From Conexibacter woesei DSM 14684 (GTDB taxonomy: Bacteria > Actinomycetota > Thermoleophilia > Solirubrobacterales > Solirubrobacteraceae): a stretch of 64,000 nt of DNA. A program made the position numbers and the translations under genes. Each line of letters opens with the position of its first letter. Position 1 is the stretch's first letter. The notes under the pieces are model-generated. The model saw nothing but the letters and a program-made list of their open reading frames with translations. It made no database searches and was not told the DNA's origin. The DNA is taken from NCBI RefSeq assembly GCF_000025265.1, contig NC_013739.1:1178001-1242000 (forward strand). Direction: 5' to 3'. Below are positions 15,770 to 25,764 of the stretch, in pieces.

Positions 15770-15774
15770 GCTAG
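14818..15774 (+). CDS. IS481-family transposase
   Basis: 318 residues. An N-terminal helix-turn-helix (SIAEAAQAAGVSDRTCSKWIGRYR) with a second winged segment is followed by an RNase-H-like integrase core with the DDE triad D139 (LLHIDVKKLG), D220 (VMTDNGSGY) and E255 (TNGKAERFIR). The terminal 'YNHRRPHGSLSHKPPAARL' is typical of IS481/IS3-like integrases. CAAGGAGG lies 7 bases before the ATG. The last serine codon spans the element boundary, and the TAG stop lies wholly in the flanking target duplication, so the element depends on its CTAG target for a proper stop. Confidence 0.93.
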   Translation: MKLHANAPLGPKGRERMVLRVVEQGWSIAEAAQAAGVSDRTCSKWIGRYRAEGSMGLVDRASTPKRSPTRTPEDRVQLIAALRRLRMTAAEIALCLGMALSTVSAVLRRINLGKRSRLDPPEPPNRYERARPGELLHIDVKKLGRIHGGAGHRVTGRKSGMHRARGAGWDYVHVCVDDATRLAYVEVLPDERGTTVAGFLRRAIRHYRRHGITVERVMTDNGSGYRSTLHAIACRLQGVRHLRTRPYRPRTNGKAERFIRTMIEGWAYGAIYASSAERTAALDGWLFTYNHRRPHGSLSHKPPAARLRELNNLPSSYS

Positions 15775-15775
15775 C
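15770..15775. repeat. Target site duplication of IS481-type element, right copy (GCTAGC)
   Basis: The right copy of the 6-base duplication. Its CTAG supplies stop codons in both directions: TAG for the transposase (15772-15774) and TAG for the minus-strand gene (15773-15771). Confidence 0.85.
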
Positions 15776-16658
15776 GGCGCTTCTTGCGCTTGCGTCGCGA
15801 CGTCGCGGAGCTGGGCCCGTCGGAGTCCGGCTCGTCGCCGTCCTCGTCGTCGGAGACCGCGTCGATCGTCGCCGGCTCCTGCTCGGACGACGGCGTGCCA
15901 CCGCGGCGTGCCTCGGCGGCACGCACGCGCTGCTCGCGCACCTCCGCGGCGCTCGGCCACGGGACTGCCTCGCCGAGTCTCCAGGCCGGCGGCTCTCTCG
16001 CCTTGTTGAAGCCCCAGATGAGCGCGGCGAGCGCGCCGAGCCAGAAGATCTGGACGATCGGCAGCGGCACGAGCGGCAGCACGAAGAGCGCGGCGGCGAT
16101 CACGCCGAGGTAGCCCATGAAGCGCGTCAGCAGGCCGACGCGCATCGCGCCGAGCGAGATCATGATGAGGCCGAACGCGAGCGCCAGCTGCGGGATGATC
16201 CCGAGGTAGCGCGGGATGCTGTAGTCCGAGGACGTCAGCAGCTTGCGCGCCTCCTCGTACGTCTGCGTGCTGTCGTTCGCGAAGTGCGACAGCTTCGTCG
16301 CGAGCACGACCTGGATCACGATCCCGACGACCGCGAGGCCGATGCCGCCGATCCACGGCAGCGGGCGGACCCACGACTGGATCGCGCCCTCGCTGCGGTT
16401 GCGCGAGGCGCGGAACATGAAGTCGAGCACGTACGCGATGCCGATCGAGCCGAGCAGCGAGCAGACCGCGCTGATCGCCAGCCCCGCCTGGTTGCTGTTG
16501 CGGTAGAGCAGCGAGGCGGGCAGGTTGTCGGGCTCGTCCTGCAGCACGAGCACGCCGACTATCGCGGCGGCGAGGGTCAGGAGCGCAGCGAGAGCGGCAA
16601 CGATGGCCACGCGCGGGCGCTCTCGCGTCTCCGCTTCGAGGAAGTCGTTCGTGGCCAT
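15771..16658 (-). CDS. Membrane protein of unknown function
   Basis: 295 residues with about six hydrophobic segments: VAIVAALAALLTLAAAIVGVLVL, ISAVCSLLGSIGIAYVLDFMF, WIGGIGLAVVGIVIQVVLA, IIPQLALAFGLIMISLGAM, a bipartite YLGVIAAALFVLPLVPL, and IFWLGALAALIWGF. The cytoplasmic tail (about 80 residues) is first acidic/serine-rich, then ends in a strongly basic run (SRRKRKKRR). No family is recognised. The ATG at 16658 is chosen because TAGCAT lies nine bases upstream on this strand (leaderless type); an in-frame GTG at 16667 would fall inside that promoter. Its stop codon is the insertion point of the IS481-type element, which leaves the protein intact. Confidence 0.75.
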   Translation of the reverse strand: MATNDFLEAETRERPRVAIVAALAALLTLAAAIVGVLVLQDEPDNLPASLLYRNSNQAGLAISAVCSLLGSIGIAYVLDFMFRASRNRSEGAIQSWVRPLPWIGGIGLAVVGIVIQVVLATKLSHFANDSTQTYEEARKLLTSSDYSIPRYLGIIPQLALAFGLIMISLGAMRVGLLTRFMGYLGVIAAALFVLPLVPLPIVQIFWLGALAALIWGFNKAREPPAWRLGEAVPWPSAAEVREQRVRAAEARRGGTPSSEQEPATIDAVSDDEDGDEPDSDGPSSATSRRKRKKRR

Positions 16659-16729
16659 GTGCCGCACATGCTAACCGTGCGGTTGCTCCGGCGGCTCCCG
16701 GTGCCGCGCCGAGCCCATACACTCACCCG

Positions 16730-17836
16730 ATGGGCAACGGCGCGATCGCCGTCTATGGCGCGACGGGCTACACGGGAACGCTCGTCGCACACGAGCTGCG
16801 CCGCCGCGGACTCGACGCGATCCTGGCCGGCCGCGACGCCGGCAAGCTGGCGCGGCTCTCCGATCGGCTCGGCGGCGCGCTGCCGACGCGCGCGGTCGAG
16901 CTGGACGACCGCGACGGGCTGCGCCACCTGTTCGGCGACTGCTCGGTCGTGATCGACTGCGCCGGCCCGTTCGTCCGCTACGGCGAGCCGATCGTGCGCG
17001 CCGCGGTGGAGACCGGGACGCACTACGTCGACACGACCGGCGAGCAGCCGTACATCCAGTTCCTGCACGAGCGCTTCGAGGACGCCGCGCGCGCGGCGGA
17101 GGTCGCGGTCGTGCCGGCGATGGGCTTCGACTACGTCCCCGGCGACCTGATCGCCCACCTCGCCGCGCAGGGCGTCGAGCCGCTCGGCGACCTCGTGATC
17201 GCGTACGCGACGCAGGGCGTGCAGCCGACCCGCGGCACGACGCGCACCGCGATCGGCCAGGCGCGCGACGGCGGGGAGGTCTACGAGGACGGCGCCTGGC
17301 GGCGCGCGCCGCTGCGCACGCCGCGCGCCCGCTTCCCGTTCCCGCCGCCGGTCGGCCCGCAGCCGGTCATGCGCTATCCCTCCGGCGAGGTCGCGATGGT
17401 CCCGCGCCACGTCCGCACCCGCAGGCTGACGACGCTGATGACGGTCGAGACGTTCGTCGGCAGCGCCGCCGCCGCGCCGCTCGTCCCGCTGCTCGTGCCG
17501 GCCTTCACGCTCGCGCTGCGCACGCCGCTGCACGGGCTGGTCCAGGCGGCTGTCGACCGCATGCCCGAGGGGCCGCCGGAGCAGCAGCGCCGCGCCGCGC
17601 GCTTCACGATCGTCGCGGTGGCGCACGGCGAGGACGGGCGCGTGCGCCGCGGCGTCGTGCGCGGCGAGGACGTCTATGGGCTGACGGCGGTGACGGCGGT
17701 CGAGGGCGCCGCGCGGATGCAGGCCGGCGGCTACGACCGCGCCGGTGTGCTCAGCGCCGCGAGCGCCTACGACCCCGTCAGCTTCCTCGACGCGCTCGCG
17801 CCCGCCGGCGTGACGTACGCCGTCGACCCGCTCTAG
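16730..17836 (+). CDS. Saccharopine-dehydrogenase-like NAD(P)-binding reductase (trans-acting enoyl reductase type)
   Basis: 368 residues. The N-terminal Rossmann fold begins GAIAVYGATGYTGTLVA (nucleotide-binding GxTGYTG) and continues with AGRDAGKLARL, VVIDCAGPFVRYGEPIVRAA and HYVDTTGEQ, the pattern of mycobacterial trans-acting enoyl reductase and related proteins. The alpha/beta C-terminal domain follows. It probably reduces or dehydrogenates a lipid-like substrate; unproven. TACACT at 16718-16723 is six bases before the ATG, so the transcript is leaderless. It is divergent from the membrane protein and convergent with the alpha/beta-hydrolase. Confidence 0.8.
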   Translation: MGNGAIAVYGATGYTGTLVAHELRRRGLDAILAGRDAGKLARLSDRLGGALPTRAVELDDRDGLRHLFGDCSVVIDCAGPFVRYGEPIVRAAVETGTHYVDTTGEQPYIQFLHERFEDAARAAEVAVVPAMGFDYVPGDLIAHLAAQGVEPLGDLVIAYATQGVQPTRGTTRTAIGQARDGGEVYEDGAWRRAPLRTPRARFPFPPPVGPQPVMRYPSGEVAMVPRHVRTRRLTTLMTVETFVGSAAAAPLVPLLVPAFTLALRTPLHGLVQAAVDRMPEGPPEQQRRAARFTIVAVAHGEDGRVRRGVVRGEDVYGLTAVTAVEGAARMQAGGYDRAGVLSAASAYDPVSFLDALAPAGVTYAVDPL

Positions 17837-17916
17837 TGCCGTGTCCGGTGACGTTTGCCTTGGGCTGGCGACGAGGACAAGCCAGACCTGGCAAACGTTG
17901 CCTGACACGGCACTAG
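17833..17916. repeat. 84-bp CTAG-bounded inverted repeat between convergent genes (bidirectional terminator or MITE-like element)
   Basis: The outer arms of 27 bases (17833-17859 and 17890-17916) match at 24 positions, with a nested CTGGC/GCCAG stem inside. Both ends are CTAG, which also forms the stop codons of the two convergent genes. As RNA this folds in either direction and would end transcription both ways. Alternatively the 76 bp between the CTAG copies is a small non-autonomous element with a 4-base CTAG duplication, the IS5-type YTAR target. Confidence 0.7.
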
Positions 17917-18644
17917 CTCGCGCCGAGCAGATCGCGCAGGGCACCGAGCGGGCTCTCGGCCTCGATCCGGCGCCCGGCGGGCAGCAGCTCGGCGAGCACG
18001 TCGGCGCTCTCGACCAGATGCGGCGCGGTCGCGGTCGCGGTGACGACCGCGACCGGCACCGTGACTGCGCGCAGCTCGCGGCGCGTGACCGGCCAGCTCG
18101 CGAGCCCGCCGAAGTCGGCGAAGAAGGCGCGGTGGGCCGCTCTCACGCGCTCGTCGGCGCCGGGCCGCCACGCCGCGACCGCGGCCGCCGGGCCGCCGTC
18201 GCGCAACGCGGCCTCCAGCAGGCCGCGCTGGTCGGACAGGACCGCGGCGGCCGTCGGGGAGAACTGGTTCAACGGCGGTGCGACCAGGACGGCGCCGTGC
18301 AGCAGCGCGGGCAGCCGCACGAGCAGGTCGAGCACGACGAGCGCGCCGAAGCCCTCGCCGACCGCGACGGCGTCGCCGCGCGCCGCGCCGAGCGCGCTCA
18401 GCAGCGCGCGGGCGTCCTCGGACTGCTCCTGGACCGTCGTCCGCTCGTACGGCTCGGGCGCGCCGCTGTCGCCGTAGCCGCGGCGGTCGTAGGCGATCGT
18501 CCGCACGCCCTCGCCGAGCGCGTCCGTCAGGCCCGTCCACGCGCGCGCGTCGGCGGCGAGGTCGTGCACGAGCAGCAGGGGCGCGCCGGTCCCACGCGCG
18601 GTCGCCGACAGCTCGACACCGGCCCCTTCGACACGTTCGGTCAT
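17913..18644 (-). CDS. Alpha/beta-hydrolase-fold protein lacking the nucleophilic serine
   Basis: 243 residues with the fold's landmarks: LLLVHDLAADARAW (oxyanion-hole strand), RTIAYDRRGYGDSGAP, and the nucleophile elbow AVGEGFGALVVL. In the elbow the GxSxG serine is Gly98, and no conserved C-terminal catalytic histidine is seen. It may therefore be a binding protein, a pseudo-enzyme, or use another residue. TACGCT lies seven bases before the ATG (leaderless). It is divergent from the 88-residue gene across 44 bases and ends in the 84-bp inverted repeat. Confidence 0.8.
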   Translation of the reverse strand: MTERVEGAGVELSATARGTGAPLLLVHDLAADARAWTGLTDALGEGVRTIAYDRRGYGDSGAPEPYERTTVQEQSEDARALLSALGAARGDAVAVGEGFGALVVLDLLVRLPALLHGAVLVAPPLNQFSPTAAAVLSDQRGLLEAALRDGGPAAAVAAWRPGADERVRAAHRAFFADFGGLASWPVTRRELRAVTVPVAVVTATATAPHLVESADVLAELLPAGRRIEAESPLGALRDLLGAS

Positions 18645-18688
18645 GCCGCGCAGCGTAGTGCCACCGAGCGGGGAGTAGCATCAGGGGC

Positions 18689-18955
18689 ATGGAAGGATTC
18701 GGAGGACTTTTCGGCGATCCGGACGAGCTGCAGCGAAAGATGGCTGAGTTCGCGGACCAGATGCAGGGTGCCCAGAGACTCGCGTGGGCCGACAACGCGA
18801 TCAAGCTGGCGGTCGACCTGACGATGGCGGCGATCAACCGCGTCAACATCCAGGGCTCGACCGAGGAGCAGGCGCAGCAGATTCGCAGCGTGATGGCGGT
18901 CGTCTTCCCAGAGGCCGTCACGCTCGTGCGCGAGGCGCGCGAGGGGCTGCAGTAG
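18689..18955 (+). CDS. Small hypothetical protein (88 aa)
   Basis: 88 residues: a Gly/Phe-rich start (MEGFGGLFGDPDELQRKM), then three predicted amphipathic helices ending VVFPEAVTLVREAREGLQ. No cysteine, signal peptide or membrane segment. TAGCAT at 18676-18681 is seven bases before the ATG, and codon use is coherent, so the gene is likely real. No family is recognised. A terminator-like hairpin follows at 18971. Confidence 0.65.
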   Translation: MEGFGGLFGDPDELQRKMAEFADQMQGAQRLAWADNAIKLAVDLTMAAINRVNIQGSTEEQAQQIRSVMAVVFPEAVTLVREAREGLQ

Positions 18956-18970
18956 CGACGTCCGCAGTGC

Positions 18971-19001
18971 GCGCCGTGCGGGAGCGTTTCCCGCGCGGCG
19001 C
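18971..19001 (+). terminator. Hairpin terminator
   Basis: Arms GCGCCG-T-GCGGGA and TCCCGC-G-CGGCGC pair except at one inner position, with a five-base loop, 15 bases after the stop of the 88-residue gene. No T-tract. Confidence 0.55.
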
Positions 19002-19063
19002 CGTGCGCGGCGGTCCGGCCGGTCGGAGCTGGCGCGCGAAAGCGGCTCGGTAGGCTCCAGGCC

Positions 19064-19423
19064 ATGAGCATTCCCGGCATCCCTGCACAGCGCAACGGCG
19101 AGCCGCTGCGCTGCCCGACGTGCGGCACGCGGCTGATCGAGGTCGAGCGGGCCGACGTCCTGATCGACGCCTGCCCCGACTGTCGCGGCGTGTGGCTCGA
19201 CCGCGGCGAGCTGGACAAGATCCTCGTCTACGAGCGCCGCGCCGCGTCCGGCGATCCCGACGACGACTTCCTGCGCGAGGTCGAGGGCCGTCGCGAGCAG
19301 CCGCGCGACCGTCCCCGCGAGGAGCCGCGCCACGACCAGCGCGACCACCGCGGCTCCTACGACAAGGACTACAAGAAGCGCAAGAAGCGCAAGAGCATCC
19401 TCGAAGAGCTGCTCGACTTCTAG
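19064..19423 (+). CDS. zf-TFIIB-type zinc-ribbon protein
   Basis: 119 residues. The N-terminal CPTCGTRLIEVERADVLIDACPDCRGVWLDRGELDKI is the zf-TFIIB signature: two CxxC pairs binding one zinc, followed by the conserved GxWLDxGEL. The rest is charged and probably disordered, ending in a basic run (KKRKKRK) and a short acidic/hydrophobic tail. Function unknown in bacteria; possibly nucleic-acid or protein binding. TAGGCT is seven bases before the ATG (leaderless). Confidence 0.85.
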   Translation: MSIPGIPAQRNGEPLRCPTCGTRLIEVERADVLIDACPDCRGVWLDRGELDKILVYERRAASGDPDDDFLREVEGRREQPRDRPREEPRHDQRDHRGSYDKDYKKRKKRKSILEELLDF

Positions 19424-19436
19424 TCGCGAGCCGCCC

Positions 19437-20801
19437 TCAGCCGATCGCGGGCGCCTGCGGGAGCCGGGCGAGGGCGGCGTCCATGTCAGCCTCCGAGAAC
19501 TCCGGGTCCTCCAGCTCGCCCGCGAGGTACGCGTCGTAGGCGGACAGGTCGAAGTGGCCGTGTCCCGAGAGCCCGAGCAGGATCACGCGCGGCTCGCCGG
19601 CCTCGCGCGCGGCGAGCGCCTCCTCGACGGTCGCGCGGATCGCGTGCGCCGGCTCGGGACCGGGGACGATCCCCTCGGTGCGCGCGAACTGGAGCGCGGC
19701 GGCGAAGGCGTCGTTCTGTCTGAACGCGCGCGCCTCGACGATCCCGGCCCGCACGAGCGCGCTGACGAGCGGCGAGTCGCCGTGGTAGCGCAGGCCGCCC
19801 GAGTGCACCGGCGGCGGTACGAAGTCGTGCCCGAGCGTGTACATCGGCATCAGCGGCGTCAGCCCGACCGTGTCGCCGAAGTCGTAGCGGTAGGCGCCGC
19901 GCGTGAGCGTCGGACAGGCGGCCGGCTCGGCCGCGAGGAAGCGGGTGCGCGCGCCGTCGCGCAGCACGCGCCGGATGAACGGGAACGCGAGGCCCGCGAA
20001 GTTCGAGCCGCCGCCGACGCAGCCGACGACGACGTCCGGCGCCTCGCCGGCCAGCTCCAGTTGCGCGATCGCCTCCTGGCCGATCACCGTCTGGTGGAGG
20101 CAGACGTGATTCAGCACCGAGCCGAGCGAGTAGTTCGCCGCGGGGTCTCTCGCCGCCACCTCCACCGCCTCGGAGATCGCGATCCCGAGCGAGCCGCTCG
20201 CGTGCGCGGCCTGCGCGCGGCCGGCGTCGGTCAGCTGCGACGGCGAGCGGTGGACCGACGCGCCCCACGTCTGCATCATCGAGCGGCGGTACGGCTTCTG
20301 GTCATACGAGGAGCCGACCATCCAGACCTCGCACTCGAGGCCGAACAGCGAGCACGCGAACGCCAGCGAGCTGCCCCACTGGCCGGCGCCGGTCTCGGTC
20401 GTCAGCTTGCGCACCCCGGCCTGCGCGTTCTCGTACGCCTGCGCGACCGCGCTGTTGGGCTTGTGCGAGCCGGCCGGCGAGACGCCCTCGTACTTGACGT
20501 AGATGTGCGCCGGCGTGTCGAGCGCGCGCTCCAGCCGCCGCGCGCGGAACAGCGGCGTCGGCCGCCACAGCTTGTACGCCTCGCGCACCTGCTCGGGGAG
20601 CTCGACGTCGGGCTCGCCGGAGACCTCCTGGGCGATGATCGCCGGCGGGAAGATCGCGGCGAGGTCGTCGGGTCCGGCAGGCTCGAGCGTGCCGGGGTGC
20701 AGGGGCGGCAGCGGCGGCTCGGGCAGGTCCGGCACCAGGTTCACCCAGTGCGTCGGAATGTCCCGCTCCTGAAGCGGGAACGTCGTCGAAGCCGCGCTCA
20801 T
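19437..20801 (-). CDS. TrpB2-type tryptophan synthase beta-like PLP enzyme
   Basis: 454 residues, the longer TrpB2 form rather than the ~400-residue TrpB1. The PLP-binding lysine is K114 in [10 protein letters not shown]; the glycine-rich phosphate loop is GCVGGGSNF; '[16 protein letters not shown]' is the TrpB active-site region. TrpB2 makes tryptophan from indole and serine and usually does not bind TrpA tightly; it may salvage indole or act on another substrate. No trpA or other trp gene is nearby. The start is supported by GGAGG 5 bases upstream; TAGGAT about 30 bases further up may be its -10 box. Confidence 0.92.
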   Translation of the reverse strand: MSAASTTFPLQERDIPTHWVNLVPDLPEPPLPPLHPGTLEPAGPDDLAAIFPPAIIAQEVSGEPDVELPEQVREAYKLWRPTPLFRARRLERALDTPAHIYVKYEGVSPAGSHKPNSAVAQAYENAQAGVRKLTTETGAGQWGSSLAFACSLFGLECEVWMVGSSYDQKPYRRSMMQTWGASVHRSPSQLTDAGRAQAAHASGSLGIAISEAVEVAARDPAANYSLGSVLNHVCLHQTVIGQEAIAQLELAGEAPDVVVGCVGGGSNFAGLAFPFIRRVLRDGARTRFLAAEPAACPTLTRGAYRYDFGDTVGLTPLMPMYTLGHDFVPPPVHSGGLRYHGDSPLVSALVRAGIVEARAFRQNDAFAAALQFARTEGIVPGPEPAHAIRATVEEALAAREAGEPRVILLGLSGHGHFDLSAYDAYLAGELEDPEFSEADMDAALARLPQAPAIG

Positions 20802-20885
20802 ACTGCCTCCGATCCCGGTGCGTGCAGAGGGCCGATCCTAGTGCGCCCGCGCACGCGAGCGTGACGTTTCGCCAGGCGGAAATGC

Positions 20886-20907
20886 GTACCCGGCCGAGGC
20901 CGGGTAC
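20886..20907. promoter_or_regulatory. 22-bp palindrome upstream of acs
   Basis: Perfect 10-base arms (GTACCCGGCC and its complement) with a 2-base centre. It lies 46 bases before the acs start, between the divergent TrpB2 and acs genes. A symmetric site with almost no loop is more like an operator than a terminator. Confidence 0.5.
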
Positions 20908-20952
20908 AAGTTACGCGGGGCACGCCCGCACGAGGCACTAGAGAGGATGGAG

Positions 20953-22950
<1,998 letters not shown>

Positions 22951-22978
22951 CGCAGTAGGCTCGCTCGTGCGTGGGGGT

Positions 22979-23001
22979 GGGCGGCCGCGACGCGGCCGCC
23001 C
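22979..23001. terminator. Perfect hairpin between the two synthetase genes
   Basis: Eleven-base arms (GGGCGGCCGCG and complement) around a single base. It lies after a TAGGCT box (22956-22961), so it may end the acs transcript or structure the leader of the downstream gene. Confidence 0.45.
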
Positions 23002-23032
23002 GCTCCTGGTCCGAGACGAGAGGGAGAGGCCG

Positions 23033-24601
23033 ATGGCGTCGTCGTACGAGCAGGCATGCGCCGAGCACCGCTGGCAGGTGCCCGAGCGCTACAACATCGC
23101 GTACGACGTCTGCGACAAGCACCCGCCCGGCAAGCTCGCGATGATCCACGAGGACTTCCGCGGGACCGTCCGCGAGGTGTTGTGGGGGGAGCTGCAGGAG
23201 CTGTCCAACCGCTTCGCGAGCGTGCTGCGGACGGCGGGCGTCGAGCGCGGCGATCGCGTCTCGATGCTGCTGCCGGCGACGCCCGAGACCGCCGCCGCCT
23301 TCCTCGGCACGTGGAAGTGCGGCGCGATCCTGCTGTCGATGTCGGTCCTCTACGGCGACGAGGGGATCCGCCACCGGCTGACCGACTCGCGCGCCCGCGT
23401 GCTCGTGACGAACGCGGAGAACGCCGGCCGGATAGACCGCTCGCTCGTCGAGCAGGTGCTCGTCCTCGACGCGGACCTGCTGGCGACCGGCGCGCAGCAG
23501 TTCGAGGCGGTCGACACCGCCGCCGACGATCCGGCCCAGCTCTACTACACCTCCGGCACGACCGGGCTGGCGAAGGGGATCGTCCACGCGCACCGCTACC
23601 TGCTCGCGCACGAGGAGTTCGTCTACTGCCACGAGGTGCAGGAGGGCGAGCGCTTCCACGGGATGGGCGAGTGGGCGTGGGCGGCCGGGATCGCGCCGCT
23701 GCTCGGCCCGTGGCGCTACGGCGCGGTCCAGCTCGTCTACCAGCGCGAGGGCGGCTTCGACCCGCACAAGCAGCTCGACTTCCTCTCCCGCCATGAGGTC
23801 ACGAACGTCTTCACGACGCCGACGGCGATGCGCTCGATGATGGCGATCGGGGACGCGGGAACGCGCTATCCGCAGCGCTTCCGTCGCGTCTGCAGCGCCG
23901 GCGAGCCGCTCAACCCGGAGGCGATCCGCTGGTTCCGCGAGCAGTACGGCGTCACCGTGCTCGACTACTACGGCCTCTCGGAGTCGTACCCGCTCGTCGC
24001 CAACTACCCGTTCATGGAGGTCCGCGAAGGCTCGATGGGCCGGCCGATGCCCGGCTGGGAGGTGGCGATCCTCGACGAGGACGAGCGGCCGGTGGCACGC
24101 GGCGAGCGCGGCGAGATCTGCCTGCGCGCGCGGACGAACCCGCACTACCCGCTCGGCTACTGGGAGAAGCCCGAGGCGAGCGCGGAGACGTTCGGCGGCG
24201 AGTGGTTCCACACCAAGGACGCCGCCTCCGAGGACCCCGACGGCTACTACTGGTACGAGGGCCGCGCCGACGACGTGATCATCGCCGCCGGCTACCGGAT
24301 CGGCCCGTTCGAGGTCGAGTCGGTCTGCCTCGAGCACCCGGCCGTCGCCGAGGCCGCCGTCGTCGCCTCGCCCGACGAGCGCCGCGGCAACGTCGTGAAG
24401 GCGTTCGTCGTGCTGGCCGAAGGGCACGCGCCGGCGGACGCGCTCGCGGACGAGATCAAGGCGTTCGTGCGCGACCGCCTCTCCGCGTACGCGTACCCGC
24501 GCCGGATCGAGTTCGTCGACGGACTGCCGAAGACGCTGACGGGGAAGATCCGCCGCATCGAGCTGCGCCAGCTCGAGCTCGAACGCGCGAGAGCGGAGTA
24601 G
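23033..24601 (+). CDS. Acyl-CoA synthetase (AMP-forming, medium-chain type)
   Basis: 522 residues. AMP-binding motif YYTSGTTGLAKGIVH, core DYYGLSESYPLV, hinge YEGRADDVIIAAGYRIGPFEVES and C-terminal LPKTLTGKIRRIELR with the catalytic lysine. The sequence is closer to medium-chain/benzoate-type ACSM synthetases than to Acs. It activates a carboxylic acid, probably a fatty acid, to its CoA thioester. ATG 23033 has GAGAGGGAGAG just upstream; an in-frame GTG at 22967 would add a low-complexity arginine-rich stretch encoded by the hairpin region and is rejected. Codon use shows almost no AGA, unlike acs. Confidence 0.9.
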   Translation: MASSYEQACAEHRWQVPERYNIAYDVCDKHPPGKLAMIHEDFRGTVREVLWGELQELSNRFASVLRTAGVERGDRVSMLLPATPETAAAFLGTWKCGAILLSMSVLYGDEGIRHRLTDSRARVLVTNAENAGRIDRSLVEQVLVLDADLLATGAQQFEAVDTAADDPAQLYYTSGTTGLAKGIVHAHRYLLAHEEFVYCHEVQEGERFHGMGEWAWAAGIAPLLGPWRYGAVQLVYQREGGFDPHKQLDFLSRHEVTNVFTTPTAMRSMMAIGDAGTRYPQRFRRVCSAGEPLNPEAIRWFREQYGVTVLDYYGLSESYPLVANYPFMEVREGSMGRPMPGWEVAILDEDERPVARGERGEICLRARTNPHYPLGYWEKPEASAETFGGEWFHTKDAASEDPDGYYWYEGRADDVIIAAGYRIGPFEVESVCLEHPAVAEAAVVASPDERRGNVVKAFVVLAEGHAPADALADEIKAFVRDRLSAYAYPRRIEFVDGLPKTLTGKIRRIELRQLELERARAE

Positions 24602-24626
24602 CACGAGGGAGGCTCCCGATTCGCTT

Positions 24627-24656
24627 GGCTGCGCGATGCGGCAGCGTCGCGCAGCC
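24627..24656. terminator. Hairpin terminator
   Basis: Perfect 10-base arms (GGCTGCGCGA and complement) with a 10-base loop, 25 bases after the acyl-CoA synthetase stop and 26 before the next start. Confidence 0.65.
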
Positions 24657-24682
24657 ACGTCCACCCAGCATCAGGAGCCCCC

Positions 24683-25756
24683 ATGGCACCACGCGCCCGT
24701 GCGCTCGCCGCCGCAGCGCTCGCAGCCGCCCTCGCCGCCCCGCCCGCGGCAGCGCAGGCGCAGACCAGACATCGCTACGACGCTCGCTTCGACGTCAAGG
24801 TCTACCTGCGCACCTCGGAGGCGACCGAGGTCGGCAAGGTCACGCGCGAGCAGACGACCAGCTTCAGGGTCAGCGGCACCGTCAAGGGGATGGAGTTCGT
24901 CGACGGGAAGCTGGTGACGTCGAGAACCGCCAACGGCGTGGTCACCGGCGAGGTGAGCGCGACCGAGCGCCACGTGAACAACTGGGAGAACCCGCCGCTC
25001 GTCCGCACGTGCGGCAACGGCGACTTCACGACGACCGGCATCTCGATGATGTACCCGCTCGCCGTGTTCGACCCGCAGGCAGGGCCGCTGACGGTCGTGC
25101 TGATCCCGTTCACGTCGGTCGAGCACAGACTCGTCTGCAACATCGAGACCCCGCAGCTGATCGGCTTCGGCGCGAGAATGCACGGGCCGAGGACGAGAAC
25201 ACGGGCCGATGACCACTTCCGCGTCACGTTCACGATCCCGAGAGACGACTTTGGCGACCACACGCTGGATTTGAAGGTCGCGCATCACAGCGAGTCGATC
25301 GAGACCTGCCCGGGTCGCAGTGACAAGCCGGACCTGAGAGCGTGCGTCAGCGACGTGCGCGGCACGGTCAGACTGACGCGCACGTTCATGACGAGACTGG
25401 AGCCGGACGACGACCTGCTCGCGCCGTTGACGCCGGTGAAGGCGAGCGTCGACAGAAGAGCGAGAAGAGCGGAGGTCAAGGTCAGGTGCCCGAACGGCTG
25501 CGGGGTGCGGATCCGCATCTTCCTGCCGCCCAGAAGAGGCAGAGGCAGACTCGGGCGGGCGGCGGCCGCCGACACGCTCGCCACGCGCTCGGTGAGACTC
25601 GGCCCTGACAGAGCGGCGCGGACGGTCGAGGTGGCGATCCCGCCCGCCGCCCGCCCGCGGATCCTGGCGGCTGGGATGGTGCTGTTCGACGTCTCGCTCG
25701 ACCCGCCGAGCGGCAGAACCGTCCGCCGCACGCTGCCCGCGATCCCCGGGCGCTAG
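24683..25756 (+). CDS. Secreted protein of unknown function, AGA-codon-rich
   Basis: 357 residues. Signal peptide (MAPRARALAAAALAAALAAPPAAAQAQ) with probable cleavage after AQA near residue 25-27. The mature region (about 30-230) is beta-rich with cysteine pairs (VRTCGNGD, RLVCNIE, ETCPGRSDKPDLRACVSD, RCPNGCGVRI). The C-terminal ~100 residues form a second beta domain rich in arginine. Many arginines use AGA, including adjacent AGA AGA pairs, striking in such GC-rich DNA. Probably an exported or wall-associated protein; no family recognised. CAGGAG precedes the ATG. Confidence 0.75.
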   Translation: MAPRARALAAAALAAALAAPPAAAQAQTRHRYDARFDVKVYLRTSEATEVGKVTREQTTSFRVSGTVKGMEFVDGKLVTSRTANGVVTGEVSATERHVNNWENPPLVRTCGNGDFTTTGISMMYPLAVFDPQAGPLTVVLIPFTSVEHRLVCNIETPQLIGFGARMHGPRTRTRADDHFRVTFTIPRDDFGDHTLDLKVAHHSESIETCPGRSDKPDLRACVSDVRGTVRLTRTFMTRLEPDDDLLAPLTPVKASVDRRARRAEVKVRCPNGCGVRIRIFLPPRRGRGRLGRAAAADTLATRSVRLGPDRAARTVEVAIPPAARPRILAAGMVLFDVSLDPPSGRTVRRTLPAIPGR

Positions 25757-25764
25757 ATGGTTGG

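Noticed and set aside
22967-23032. GTG-started N-terminal extension of the second acyl-CoA synthetase
   Set aside because: It would translate a hairpin into Arg/Gly-rich residues and lacks a ribosome-binding site, whereas ATG 23033 has a good one.
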